Assembly (NCBI RefSeq): GCF_010500965.1
Contig: NZ_QVMI01000011.1
Span: 10,085 to 74,084 of the forward strand
Direction: 5' to 3'
DNA length: 64,000 nucleotides
DNA from: Bacteroides sp. 51
GTDB taxonomy: Bacteria > Bacteroidota > Bacteroidia > Bacteroidales > Bacteroidaceae
Part shown: positions 8,024-16,158 of the stretch, piece by piece
Position numbering within the stretch: the first letter of the stretch is position 1
Layout: each line of letters starts with the position of its first letter
Position numbers and translations under genes: made by a program
The notes under the pieces: model-generated
What the model was told of the DNA's origin: nothing
What the model saw: only the letters and a program-made list of their open reading frames with translations
The model's database searches: none

Positions 8024-9826
8024 ATGAAAAAGCTCATCGCTGTATCCTTGTTATTGGCTGGGTTGATTGCTTGTACACCCAGGCAGCAGGATATAAATAC
8101 GACATCATCTACTTCGTATTTATCTCGATTGAATACGACACATACGATCTCTCTGGATAGTATTCGCTATTTTATTCGCACAGGTTTGGTGCAGACGGAA
8201 AACCAAACGGTTTGGGATTCTGTGATAACAACTTATTATACCGGGCAAGACCGGCTGCTTTGGCTTAATAGCAATGGCCGTAGGCAGGTGGACTCCTTGT
8301 TGTATTGGTTGGATAATGCGCATCGTCATGGATTGGACGCCGAAATATTCTCAAAAACAAGAATAGAAAAGGAGATTAAGCATCTTGAGCAACTGGCTTT
8401 TGATGAAGGGAAATCCATAAATCATTCTCTTGCTGTTCTGGAATATACGCTCACCCGGGCTTATATGCGCTACGCCTGTGGTATGAGTTATGGCTTTATC
8501 TCGCCGCACCGGTTATTGAACAATATGGAGGTGGATGACGATATTAAATATGCCAATGTACTGGTGAATGGTAAGCGGAAGATGAAAACGCTGTATCAGA
8601 TACCGCTAAAGAGCTGTAGTAGAGAGTATGCCGAGCAGGTTTTTGCAGATCTGCAAGCTGCTAAATCGGCGGAAGTGCTTCGTCGTGTTCAGCCTGCTTC
8701 TACGTTTTATACCCTGATGCAGCAGGAAATGGATAGGTTTAGGCCTTTGGCTGATGCAACATTCGAGCCTATTCCCGATATGGGCGATGCATTGGTAAAG
8801 GAAGGGGAGAGTCACCCTGCAATTCCGTTGATTGCGCGCCGGTTGCTGATAACCGGGGAGTATAAGCCTGAAACGGCAGATACGGTGAATACGGTGTTGA
8901 CTGCCGAATTGCTGGCTGCCGTTAATAAATTCAGAGTGTCCAACCGTTTGCCGGAAGATAATTCTATTGGCTCTTTCACTGTTCGTTTCCTGAACAATCC
9001 GATGTCGTACTACCTTGACCGTATACGGGTAAATCTGGAGCGCGAACGTTGGCAATATGCCATGGATAAGGGTAAGAAATATGTATTTGTAAATACGGCT
9101 GCCTTCATGCTGAAAGCAGTCAACGAGGTGGCGGATTCTATTGTAGAAATGCGTATTTGTTGTGGTACGGCACGGAACAAAACCCCGTTGCTGGCAAGCA
9201 AAATCTTTTATATTGAGCTGAATCCGTATTGGAACGTTCCGCAGAACATCATTAAGAAAGAAATCATTCCGGCCTATCGCCGGGATACGGCTTATTTCGC
9301 CAAGCACCGGATGAAAGTGTATGATTCTGCCGGTAACCAAGTAAACCTTCACGACGTAAAATGGTCTAACTATGCAAGGGGTGTCCCGTTTACGGTGAAG
9401 CAAGATAATCGCGAAGGAAACTCATTAGGTAGGATAATTTTTCGTTTTCCTAATACTTTTGCCGTATATTTGCATGACACACCTGTACGGTCGGCGTTTT
9501 TGAGAACCAATCGCGCGGTAAGTCACGGTTGTGTACGTCTGGAAAGGGCGCTGGATTTTGCTTTCTTCCTGCTCGATAAACCTGATCCTGTACTGGAAGA
9601 CCGGATCAGGGTGGCCATGAGCCTGCGGGCACAAAGCGACGAAGGGAAGAGGGTGACCCAGAAACAGGGATATAAGGATTTGGAGTTTTATAACCTGAAA
9701 GAACATATCCCCTTGTTCCTTGACTACCAGACGATGTATCTCTCGGCAGACGGTGTGCTAACTTACTGTGAGGATACATACAAATATGATAAGGCACTGT
9801 TGGATGCCACCCGAGTTGATGAATAG
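8024..9826 (+). CDS. Murein L,D-transpeptidase, YcbB/LdtD-like lipoprotein
   Basis: A 600-residue exported protein. The N-terminus MKKLIAVSLLLAGLIACT carries a lipobox (LIAC), so it is probably lipid-anchored in the envelope. A peptidoglycan-binding-like and YcbB scaffold region covers about 60-330, and the catalytic YkuD domain about 345-530 with the signature RTNRAVSHGCVRLERALDF (about 494-512), where the Cys is the nucleophile. The enzyme forms 3-3 cross-links or attaches proteins to murein. It is followed after 5 bp by an ECF sigma gene, implying one transcript and a cell-wall or envelope-stress context. YcbB family assignment rests on length and architecture. Confidence 0.9.
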   Translation: MKKLIAVSLLLAGLIACTPRQQDINTTSSTSYLSRLNTTHTISLDSIRYFIRTGLVQTENQTVWDSVITTYYTGQDRLLWLNSNGRRQVDSLLYWLDNAHRHGLDAEIFSKTRIEKEIKHLEQLAFDEGKSINHSLAVLEYTLTRAYMRYACGMSYGFISPHRLLNNMEVDDDIKYANVLVNGKRKMKTLYQIPLKSCSREYAEQVFADLQAAKSAEVLRRVQPASTFYTLMQQEMDRFRPLADATFEPIPDMGDALVKEGESHPAIPLIARRLLITGEYKPETADTVNTVLTAELLAAVNKFRVSNRLPEDNSIGSFTVRFLNNPMSYYLDRIRVNLERERWQYAMDKGKKYVFVNTAAFMLKAVNEVADSIVEMRICCGTARNKTPLLASKIFYIELNPYWNVPQNIIKKEIIPAYRRDTAYFAKHRMKVYDSAGNQVNLHDVKWSNYARGVPFTVKQDNREGNSLGRIIFRFPNTFAVYLHDTPVRSAFLRTNRAVSHGCVRLERALDFAFFLLDKPDPVLEDRIRVAMSLRAQSDEGKRVTQKQGYKDLEFYNLKEHIPLFLDYQTMYLSADGVLTYCEDTYKYDKALLDATRVDE

Positions 9827-9831
9827 ACAAT

Positions 9832-10407
9832 ATGCAGAATTCGAACGAAAACCGGAAGCCCTCCTATAAGGAGAGAGAAGTGTTGGCTTTGCTTCAGGAC
9901 AAGGAAACCCAGAAACAGGGTTTCGAGATGATTGTCCGCGAGTATAGCGAGCAACTGTATTGGCAAATCCGCCGTATGGTGCTTTCGCATGAAGATGCCA
10001 ACGACCTTCTACAGAACACCTTTGTCAAAGCATGGGTCAATATTGACTATTTCCGTGCCGATGCAAAGTTGTCGACCTGGCTTTACCGCATTGCGTTAAA
10101 CGAATGTCTGACGTTCCTGAACAAGCAACGTGCCACGGGTACGGTGGCGATTGACGATCCGGAGGCATCTGTCATCCAGAAGCTGGAGAGCGACCCGTAT
10201 TTCTCGGGCGACCGTGTTCAGCTACTGTTGCAGAAAGCCTTGTTAGCATTACCCGAGAAGCAACGGATGGTTTTCAACCTGAAGTACTATCAGGAAATGA
10301 AATACGAGGAAATGTCAGAGATTCTGGGCACCTCTGTCGGAGCATTGAAGGCTTCTTATCACCATGCGGTGAAGAAAATAGAGAAGTATCTTGATGAGGC
10401 AGATTAA
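9832..10407 (+). CDS. RNA polymerase ECF sigma factor
   Basis: A 191-residue sigma-70 family protein. Region 2 (about residues 30-95) has SHEDANDLLQNTFVKAWVNI and STWLYRIALNECLTFLNKQ. Region 4 (about 130-185) has LPEKQRMVFNLKYYQEMKYEEMSEILGTSVGALKASYHHAVKKI. Regions 1 and 3 are absent, as in ECF factors. It starts 5 bp after the transpeptidase stop, so translation is probably coupled. The small membrane protein encoded next is a candidate anti-sigma factor. Confidence 0.93.
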   Translation: MQNSNENRKPSYKEREVLALLQDKETQKQGFEMIVREYSEQLYWQIRRMVLSHEDANDLLQNTFVKAWVNIDYFRADAKLSTWLYRIALNECLTFLNKQRATGTVAIDDPEASVIQKLESDPYFSGDRVQLLLQKALLALPEKQRMVFNLKYYQEMKYEEMSEILGTSVGALKASYHHAVKKIEKYLDEAD

Positions 10408-10455
10408 ACCTTTTGAATGGAATAAAGTCTAAGATTACAGAGAGGAGATGTAACT

Positions 10456-10845
10456 ATGAAGGAAGAAGATAAATTGTTGAAGAAAGTAGGGACGGGCAAC
10501 CCCTTTACGACGCCCGAAGGTTACTTCGAACAGCTTACTTCGGAGGTAATGAATAAACTTCCCGAACAGGAAGCGCCACGGTTTGTGATGAAGAAAGTCA
10601 CCCTGTGGGACCGCGTGAAGCCTTGGACCTACATGGCGGCTATGTTCGTGGGAGCAGCTCTTATTATCAAGGTAGCGTCCTATAACCCTAATCCGTTTGA
10701 AGATAAGCAGATTGCAGTTACCGAAACGGTAGTCGCGGCGGACTCGGAGGTGGTTTACGATGGGTATATTGATTATGCCGTAAACCAATCGATGATGGAC
10801 GACTATTCGTTGTATGTGTATCTCACTGACGCTAGTGTAGATTGA
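10456..10845 (+). CDS. Small membrane protein, candidate anti-sigma factor
   Basis: A 129-residue protein with a cytoplasmic N-terminus of about 57 residues (NPFTTPEGYFEQLTSEVMNKLPEQ), one membrane helix (about 58-75, MAAMFVGAALIIKVAS) and an acidic periplasmic tail. It follows the ECF sigma gene by 48 bp. A single membrane span with a short cytoplasmic domain beside a sigma factor suggests an anti-sigma role, but no zinc-binding HXXXCXXC motif is present and I recognise no named family. The role is inferred from context only. Confidence 0.7.
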   Translation: MKEEDKLLKKVGTGNPFTTPEGYFEQLTSEVMNKLPEQEAPRFVMKKVTLWDRVKPWTYMAAMFVGAALIIKVASYNPNPFEDKQIAVTETVVAADSEVVYDGYIDYAVNQSMMDDYSLYVYLTDASVD

Positions 10846-10867
10846 ATAATGAAACAGACTTGACACA

Positions 10868-11359
10868 ATGAAAAAAATGAAAAGATTACTTATTCTACTG
10901 TTTGTACTGGTGGGAGGGACGGCCCTGACATTTGCGTATGATGGGACACACCAACATATGTCGCCCGATGAATTCAGGGCGAAGCAAAAAGCATACATAA
11001 CAGAAAAAGCAGACCTCACTGAGGCTGAAGCAGACAAGTTCTTTCCACTATATTTCGAGCTCCAGAATAAAAAGAAAGAAATAAACGATAAAGCCTGGAA
11101 GCTGATGCGTAAAGGCAAGGATGATAAAATGACGGATGCTCAATATGAAGAGATCATCTTACAGGTGTATGACCTCCGCATAGAATCGGATAATCTGGAT
11201 AAAACCTATTATGCAAAGTACAAGAAGGTCCTCTCGCCGAAGAAAATATTCCAGGTACAGCGGGCAGAATCAAAATTCCATAGGGAAATACTGAAAACGG
11301 CACAGCAACGCAAAGATGGGCCACCGCAACAACCACAACAGCAACGAGGTAAGAAATGA
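10868..11359 (+). CDS. Spy/CpxP-like periplasmic protein
   Basis: A 163-residue protein with a signal peptide (MKKMKRLLILLFVLVGGTALTFA). The mature region is almost wholly charged helix: FRAKQKAYITEKADLTEAEADKF..., then a repeated LSPKKIFQVQRAESKFHREIL segment resembling the LTXXQ-type repeats of Spy/CpxP/ZraP, and a Gln/Pro/Lys tail. Such proteins act as periplasmic chaperones or stress sensors. It is last in the transpeptidase-sigma-membrane protein series, 22 bp after its neighbour, and is closed by a strong terminator. It could be a periplasmic sensor for the sigma system (inference). Confidence 0.75.
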   Translation: MKKMKRLLILLFVLVGGTALTFAYDGTHQHMSPDEFRAKQKAYITEKADLTEAEADKFFPLYFELQNKKKEINDKAWKLMRKGKDDKMTDAQYEEIILQVYDLRIESDNLDKTYYAKYKKVLSPKKIFQVQRAESKFHREILKTAQQRKDGPPQQPQQQRGKK

Positions 11360-11362
11360 TAT

Positions 11363-11400
11363 AAAGTAAGCCAGGGCAGCAGCCCTGGCTTACTTTATTT
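11363..11400 (+). terminator. Strong terminator of the sigma-factor operon
   Basis: AAAGTAAGCCAGGGC (11363-11377) pairs perfectly over 15 bp with 11382-11396 around the loop AGCA. The arm ends in a T-rich tract. Confidence 0.9.
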
Positions 11401-11453
11401 GATGCAAAGTTGTGGTGAGTCTACATACAGAAGTTAAACATCGTGTTGGGCAT

Positions 11454-11579
11454 TGAAGCGCTTTCTCATGGAGTTTCTGCTATATAGCACACTGGTCTTG
11501 AGAAACTTTCTCACGGTCAATGAGAAACTTTCTCAAGACCGATGAAGTACTTTCTCAAGATGAATGAGAAATAACCACA
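11454..11579. repeat. 22-bp-periodic palindrome array A
   Basis: TGAGAAACTTTCTCA occurs at 11499-11513 and 11521-11535. A variant TGAAGTACTTTCTCA follows at 11543-11557, and a half-matching unit (TGAGAAATAACCACA) at 11565-11579; all step by exactly 22 bp. Upstream, TGCTATATAGCA (11478-11489) and TGAAGCGCTTTCTCA (11454-11468) keep approximately the same phase. The 7-bp spacers (11514-11520, 11536-11542, 11558-11564) are unrelated. The two central units with GGTCTT/AAGACC flanks also form a 20-bp inverted repeat (11494-11513 with 11521-11540). The array lies between two convergent terminators. Confidence 0.85.
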
Positions 11580-11638
11580 CCGCAAACGGATAAGGAACCT
11601 TCTACTATACTGATTCACTGATTGATCTTTAATAACAA

Positions 11639-11682
11639 AGGCACGGAGAAATTAACGCGTTGCGTTAACATTCTCCGTGCCT
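11639..11682. terminator. Bidirectional terminator, ompA side
   Basis: AGGCACGGAGAA (11639-11650) pairs with TTCTCCGTGCCT (11671-11682). An inner TTAACGC/GCGTTAA stem lies between them. Flanking A and T tracts on both sides suit termination in both directions, mainly for ompA. Confidence 0.85.
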
Positions 11683-11709
11683 CTTTATTTGTAAAGTACT
11701 ATATACTTC

Positions 11710-12870
11710 TTATTTCACCGCTTCGATCAATACCATGCGGTTAAGATAAATTTCCTGGTATTTATCAACACCACCTTCGCCTTCAAGAGCGACTCTGTCT
11801 TTGCTGATACCATATTTATCTGTCAACACCTTAGCCACAGTCTGTGCGCGTTCAACGCTTAATCTTTGATTCACTGCTGCTGATCCGGTTGCTTTGTCGG
11901 CATAACCAATGAGCTGTACCTTAATCTCAGGATACTTCTTCATATACTCTGCCAAGTGACCAATGTTAACTTCTTCTTTTCTGGCAACCTTAGAAGAACC
12001 GATTTCGAAGAATACAGCATAAGGAGTAATGTCAGCAACAGTTTTAACTACAGTCTCAGCCACAACATCCGATTTTCTGGCCAATTGATCCTTCAGGCTT
12101 TGGTTTTCAGCATCCGAAGCATTCGCTCTGTTGCGCAAATCTCTCAATTCGGCTTCGCTGATGAGCTGAGGACATTTCTTAGTAGTCTTAAATCCGCGAT
12201 TCTTGAAGCGGTAAGTCACACCTACGGTAGCCGAAACTACACCGTCGAAGTCGCACTTGCCACCGATCTCGGCATCAAACTTGTTTTGAGCCATCATACC
12301 GCCAAGTTCCACGTTCAGGTCAAAAGCAGGCGACAGTCTGAACTTGTTGATGATACCCCCGTTTACAGAGAATCCTTGTCTTGTTTTCACGCCCGAATAG
12401 TTGTTCGTGAAACCAGCTCCCAGATAAGGAATGATTTCGTACACACGGTCGGGGTTGTAACCGCCGATAAGTGCACTCAAGTTGAACAATACATCACCAT
12501 GCAGGTTCATGTAGTGGAACTTCTGATCGTAATAACCCGCTGCATCCGGTTGACCTTTTGCATAAGCGCCGAATCTTTTTCTAGATCCTTTGGCCTCGTA
12601 ACCGCTATATTGCAAACGTACTCCAATTCCCGGAGTAAACCATTTTCCTAAACCTACATTAAAAGTAGGGCTGATACGATCGCCAACGCCAACATGGGCA
12701 TCATTGTTTCCAAACAGCATTTCAGCTCCCACGCTTGCTGAAACAAACCAGTTGTCCCAGAACTTTGTGGTGTACACTTCATGTTTGTTTACTAAATCTG
12801 AATTAGCCTCCTGCGCCATAGCAGCAGAACTAAGTCCGGCAATTGCCAGTAGCATAATAATTTTTTTCAT
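11710..12870 (-). CDS. OmpA-family major outer-membrane protein
   Basis: The start at 12870 (MKKIIMLLAIAGLSSAAMAQ, a good signal peptide) gives 386 residues; the frame extends upstream to 12966 through the promoter, which is rejected. The N-terminal half (about 20-230) is an outer-membrane beta barrel with alternating aromatic strands. A coiled-coil linker (about 230-265, ELRDLRNRANASDAENQSLKDQL) leads to a C-terminal OmpA peptidoglycan-binding domain (about 280-386, with IGHLAEYMKKYPEIKVQLIGYADKATG and NQRLSVERAQTV). The layout resembles P. gingivalis Omp40/41. It would anchor the outer membrane to murein. Confidence 0.92.
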   Translation of the reverse strand: MKKIIMLLAIAGLSSAAMAQEANSDLVNKHEVYTTKFWDNWFVSASVGAEMLFGNNDAHVGVGDRISPTFNVGLGKWFTPGIGVRLQYSGYEAKGSRKRFGAYAKGQPDAAGYYDQKFHYMNLHGDVLFNLSALIGGYNPDRVYEIIPYLGAGFTNNYSGVKTRQGFSVNGGIINKFRLSPAFDLNVELGGMMAQNKFDAEIGGKCDFDGVVSATVGVTYRFKNRGFKTTKKCPQLISEAELRDLRNRANASDAENQSLKDQLARKSDVVAETVVKTVADITPYAVFFEIGSSKVARKEEVNIGHLAEYMKKYPEIKVQLIGYADKATGSAAVNQRLSVERAQTVAKVLTDKYGISKDRVALEGEGGVDKYQEIYLNRMVLIEAVK

Positions 12871-12903
12871 CCTAAAAAGTTGTTTGTTCTTACTATATAA
12901 AAG

Positions 12904-12967
12904 AAGGTTAAATTTAACCTTGCAAAAATAGTGCGTAAAGATAACTCTTTTTTTATAAAATATCAAA
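12904..12967 (-). promoter_or_regulatory. ompA promoter with an 18-bp perfect palindrome
   Basis: On the minus strand, TTTG (plus 12964-12967), a 20-bp spacer and TATCTTTA (plus 12936-12943) form a promoter. TATTTTTG (plus 12923-12930) is an alternative -7. Directly downstream lies AAGGTTAAATTTAACCTT (12904-12921), a perfect palindrome and possible operator or leader hairpin. I see nothing definite in 12968-13123. Confidence 0.6.
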
Positions 12968-13123
12968 AAATAAGCTACAACTTGACCATTTGCTTGCAGG
13001 TTTCATCCGTTTATAAGTAAAACGAAGGCTTTTTATATCACTTCTCCTGTTGTTTCGCCGGTTTCGGTGACTACTTGCCCGTCGGAACAAGTTGATGATA
13101 CGCTCTGTGTATCCGGCGTCATG

Positions 13124-15178
13124 CTACGAACACCGGATAATCACCTCGATCTTCGTGCCTTTGTCCGGTGCAGACTGGATTGTGGCTTGTCCGTTTAGAC
13201 CTTTGGCCCGTTCCTTAATCAATTTTAGCCCGATGCCATGATGGTCGCCCTGAACTTCGAATCCCTTGCCATTGTCTTGTATAGCTAAAGTGATCGTGTC
13301 CGTTTCCCGGCTTAATGTGATGTTTATTTGTGTAGCTTCGGCATGTTTCAGTGCATTCCCCACCGATTCCTGAATGATACGATATAGTCCAAGGTTGACA
13401 TCTTCCGGTAGTTCGTCCCACGACTCATCTTCTGGATTAAAGTCCAGAACGAGTTGGGTTCCGTATGGAGACTTGGCAGTTCCGCCTTGCGACAATTCAT
13501 TCCATTGGAATACATAGTCATACAGTACCTCCGTGAAACGGGCATGTTGAAATACGGGTGGTAGCAAGTCATGCGATACAGCACGCACCTCTGCTTGTAT
13601 CTGCCCTAGCTTCTCAATAATCTCTTCGGACTTTTCGGATTGCAACATTCTCATCTTCAGAGCCAGTAATTCATTGGAAATATTATCGTGTAACTCTTTT
13701 GACAGTCTTTCGCGCGCCGTTTCCAACCCCTCAAGGTACGACTGCATACGGCGCTGCTGAGCTTCGTTTTGCATGATCTCAAACTCCCGCTCTTTTTCTT
13801 CGTGGCGCGATTTATAGAGTTCAACTTGCAGTTCGCTTTCTTTCCGCTTCATCTGTTCCAGTTTGAGCTTGTTCTCATTGGCTCGTTTCGTAATGCGGAA
13901 ACGAACAACAAGCTGCACAATCAAAGCCAGGAAGAGGATGAGAACAACCACTGCCAGTATATTGATGTTTCTTCTGCGTTCACTTAATAGGGTAAGCTGG
14001 TTTACGATCCGTTCTTGTTGGTCTAGATTATACTGTGTTCTGAGGTCGTTAACTATCGTAGTATTCTCTCTATTGAATATTTGTTTTCTATATTCAAGCG
14101 ACTTTTTCTCACAGATAAGCGCTTCTTCATACCTCTTTTGTTGTTCATAGATGTATCCCAACCGGTCGTAAATTTCAATATAGTAATCATAAAAGTCTGT
14201 TTTCTGTTCTTCCTTGAGTACACCTAGTTGTTTAAGAGCTTCATTTAATGCTTGTTTTGCTTTGTCATACTCCTTGTTGAATGCATAAAATTGTCCTTTC
14301 ACCGTATTAAGTTGCATAAGGGTGCTCCATTTTTCTTTGTTTGTGAGCGTATCCACTTGTGCAAGGCTTTTGCGGGCAGCTTCGATATCACCTTTCTCAA
14401 TGTAAGCTCTTACTAAACTCACATAGTTCTGAGCCACTTGATGCTTTTGGTCATGCGTTAATTCATTTTGATCATAAAGATCGACTGCATACAGGTTGTA
14501 CTTGATCACGGAATCGAGTAATGCAGGCTGATTGTACTTGCTATATTGAACATTATAGTATTCTCCGATTACCCAGCTGTTCAACATATGTTGGTGTGGA
14601 AAGTAGACAGGTACTTCTTCCATCTCTTCGATAAGTTCCTTCAAACGGTTCTCGTCTCCCCATAGTACATAAATTCCTGCCAGATTGTAGTAGATATCTG
14701 TCAGTAAGGGTGGACGGGACGGGAGTTTCTGTAAGTATTTGGCAGACTCATAATAGTTCTCATGTGCATTTCTTACATCATTTAAATCATGGTAATAATG
14801 TCCTGCCGTAAAATACATCAATCCGGCAATGGCATTGTTCTCGAATTTGCCTTTATACAAGAAAGCACTATCCAGATAGGTTTTGGCTTCTTCCAGATTT
14901 TCAGACAAAATGTTTTGGTTGGCAATAACGGAGTACAGGCGTGTTATTACTGCCTTGTCTTCGTATTCCTTAGCTTCCGGAAGGAGTGTTTTAAGAATAA
15001 TGATTTGCTGCGGGAAAGTGTAATATTCAATGTCTCCGGTCATATAATACCGCTCTAACAGGGGAATTGAACGGTCTTTCATTATGTTCATGATTGAATC
15101 ATATGCTTGTTCGCCGGGATTAGCATAAAGAGTATAGTACAGTACAGATAGAATGAGGGTTAGGAGTTGCTTTTTCAT
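13124..15178 (-). CDS. TPR-containing sensor histidine kinase (NarL-type, HisKA_3)
   Basis: A 684-residue sensor. It has a signal peptide (residues 1-19), a large periplasmic region of TPR-like helices (about 25-380), one membrane helix (about 395-420, NILAVVVLILFLALIVQLVV), a coiled coil (about 425-485), and a HisKA_3 box with phospho-accepting His497 (ERLSKELHDNISNELL). A GHKL ATPase domain follows, with N-box RIIQESVGNALKHAEA and G-box DNGKGF...HGIGLKLIKERAKGL. All catalytic motifs are intact. It lies 28 bp downstream of the LuxR response regulator gene, its presumed partner. The signal is unknown; TPR periplasmic domains in this class suggest sensing by protein contact. Confidence 0.92.
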   Translation of the reverse strand: MKKQLLTLILSVLYYTLYANPGEQAYDSIMNIMKDRSIPLLERYYMTGDIEYYTFPQQIIILKTLLPEAKEYEDKAVITRLYSVIANQNILSENLEEAKTYLDSAFLYKGKFENNAIAGLMYFTAGHYYHDLNDVRNAHENYYESAKYLQKLPSRPPLLTDIYYNLAGIYVLWGDENRLKELIEEMEEVPVYFPHQHMLNSWVIGEYYNVQYSKYNQPALLDSVIKYNLYAVDLYDQNELTHDQKHQVAQNYVSLVRAYIEKGDIEAARKSLAQVDTLTNKEKWSTLMQLNTVKGQFYAFNKEYDKAKQALNEALKQLGVLKEEQKTDFYDYYIEIYDRLGYIYEQQKRYEEALICEKKSLEYRKQIFNRENTTIVNDLRTQYNLDQQERIVNQLTLLSERRRNINILAVVVLILFLALIVQLVVRFRITKRANENKLKLEQMKRKESELQVELYKSRHEEKEREFEIMQNEAQQRRMQSYLEGLETARERLSKELHDNISNELLALKMRMLQSEKSEEIIEKLGQIQAEVRAVSHDLLPPVFQHARFTEVLYDYVFQWNELSQGGTAKSPYGTQLVLDFNPEDESWDELPEDVNLGLYRIIQESVGNALKHAEATQINITLSRETDTITLAIQDNGKGFEVQGDHHGIGLKLIKERAKGLNGQATIQSAPDKGTKIEVIIRCS

Positions 15179-15206
15179 TTGTTCAGATAGTCTGGTAAGG
15201 TAGATG

Positions 15207-15860
15207 TTATTTGTTCTTGAGTTCGACCAGTTGGTAGTAGATGGCCTTGGCTATGAGATGGGGGGCGTTCTCGGCTTCGAGCTTTACTATAAGGTTTTTA
15301 CGGTGGTATTCCACCGTATTAACTGTTATATGGCATGCGTCTGCAATTTCCTGTGTAGTAGCGCCGTTGGCTATGTGTTGAAGAATCTCACGCTCTTTGG
15401 GGGTGATTTCTTTTTGCAACCCTTTTGCACGTTTAGCATTGGATGAATAGTTGTACTTGAACTTTCTGCAACTAGGACATAAGTATGTTTCATCCTTCAT
15501 TACTGCCGATACAGCCTCGAGTAAGTACTTTTCGCAGGAGTCCTTTAATACGATACTATTAGGATTGAGTTTCAGCAGCGCATTGATATGCCACGGTTCC
15601 CGATGGCCTGTGTTGACTATAATTTTTGCTTTTTTCTGCTGAGACTTAATGGTATTGATTAGCTCATAGCAATTGCCATCTTTGAATTCCAGGTCCAGTA
15701 TGTATAGGTCGTATGTATTCTTCTCAATCTCCTTGTTCAGGTCGGAGAGGGTTAAGAAGGTGGTAACTTTGTCTATATTGAAGTGTTCCTCCAAAAACTT
15801 TTGAAGGAAAGTCAGGACGAATGGGTGATCATCAGCAATTAACACATTTCCCAGATTCAT
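15207..15860 (-). CDS. LuxR/NarL-family response regulator
   Basis: A 217-residue protein with an N-terminal receiver (acidic pair Asp10-Asp11, phospho-acceptor Asp56 in LYILDLEF) and a C-terminal LuxR-type HTH (about 150-210, TPKEREILQHIANGATTQEIADACHI, NTVEYHRKNLIVKL). The first gene of a two-gene operon, it is cotranscribed with the TPR kinase 28 bp downstream. A CPSCRKFKY Cys pair between the domains (about 128-137) is unusual and may only reflect linker structure. Targets are unknown. Confidence 0.93.
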   Translation of the reverse strand: MNLGNVLIADDHPFVLTFLQKFLEEHFNIDKVTTFLTLSDLNKEIEKNTYDLYILDLEFKDGNCYELINTIKSQQKKAKIIVNTGHREPWHINALLKLNPNSIVLKDSCEKYLLEAVSAVMKDETYLCPSCRKFKYNYSSNAKRAKGLQKEITPKEREILQHIANGATTQEIADACHITVNTVEYHRKNLIVKLEAENAPHLIAKAIYYQLVELKNK

Positions 15861-15899
15861 GTAGGGTAGGTTTTATTGTACTATTTATTTATTGATTTG

Positions 15900-15907
15900 C
15901 AAATTTA
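15900..15907 (-). promoter_or_regulatory. -7 element of the LuxR/kinase operon
   Basis: TAAATTTG on the minus strand, 40 bp upstream of the regulator start. Apart from this and the mazG terminator, nothing is seen in 15908-16113. Confidence 0.5.
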
Positions 15908-16113
15908 AATAGAAAAGTTCAATAATACCCACGGAAAACCGTAATACGGCACCTTTGTTTTTTTCTGATTTTTGCAAGATGTAAACGAAAATACAAATAA
16001 ATAATGCAATATGAAATATTAAACGCATTATTTTGAGTAAAAGAATACTATAAGTTGTTGCTGGTTATATCTCTATCAGAGACTTTGTCTGGTTTATGGT
16101 GTATGACAAAGTG

Positions 16114-16153
16114 AAATGGCTCAAGATCTTAAGCGAAAGATATTGAGCCATTT
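16114..16153 (-). terminator. mazG terminator
   Basis: AAATGGCTCAAGATCTT (16114-16130) pairs with AGAT-AT-TGAGCCATTT (to 16153). Reading on the minus strand, the stem ends in a T-rich arm just after the mazG stop. Confidence 0.75.
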
Positions 16154-16158
16154 ATTGT

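Noticed and set aside
8606-9403. 265-codon minus-strand frame opposite the L,D-transpeptidase
   Set aside because: Antisense shadow; the plus frame carries the catalytic signature.
11454-11579. CRISPR-like array of repeats and spacers
   Set aside because: Units are 15 bp with 7-bp spacers and imperfect copies; no cas gene is present. Reported as a phased palindrome array instead.
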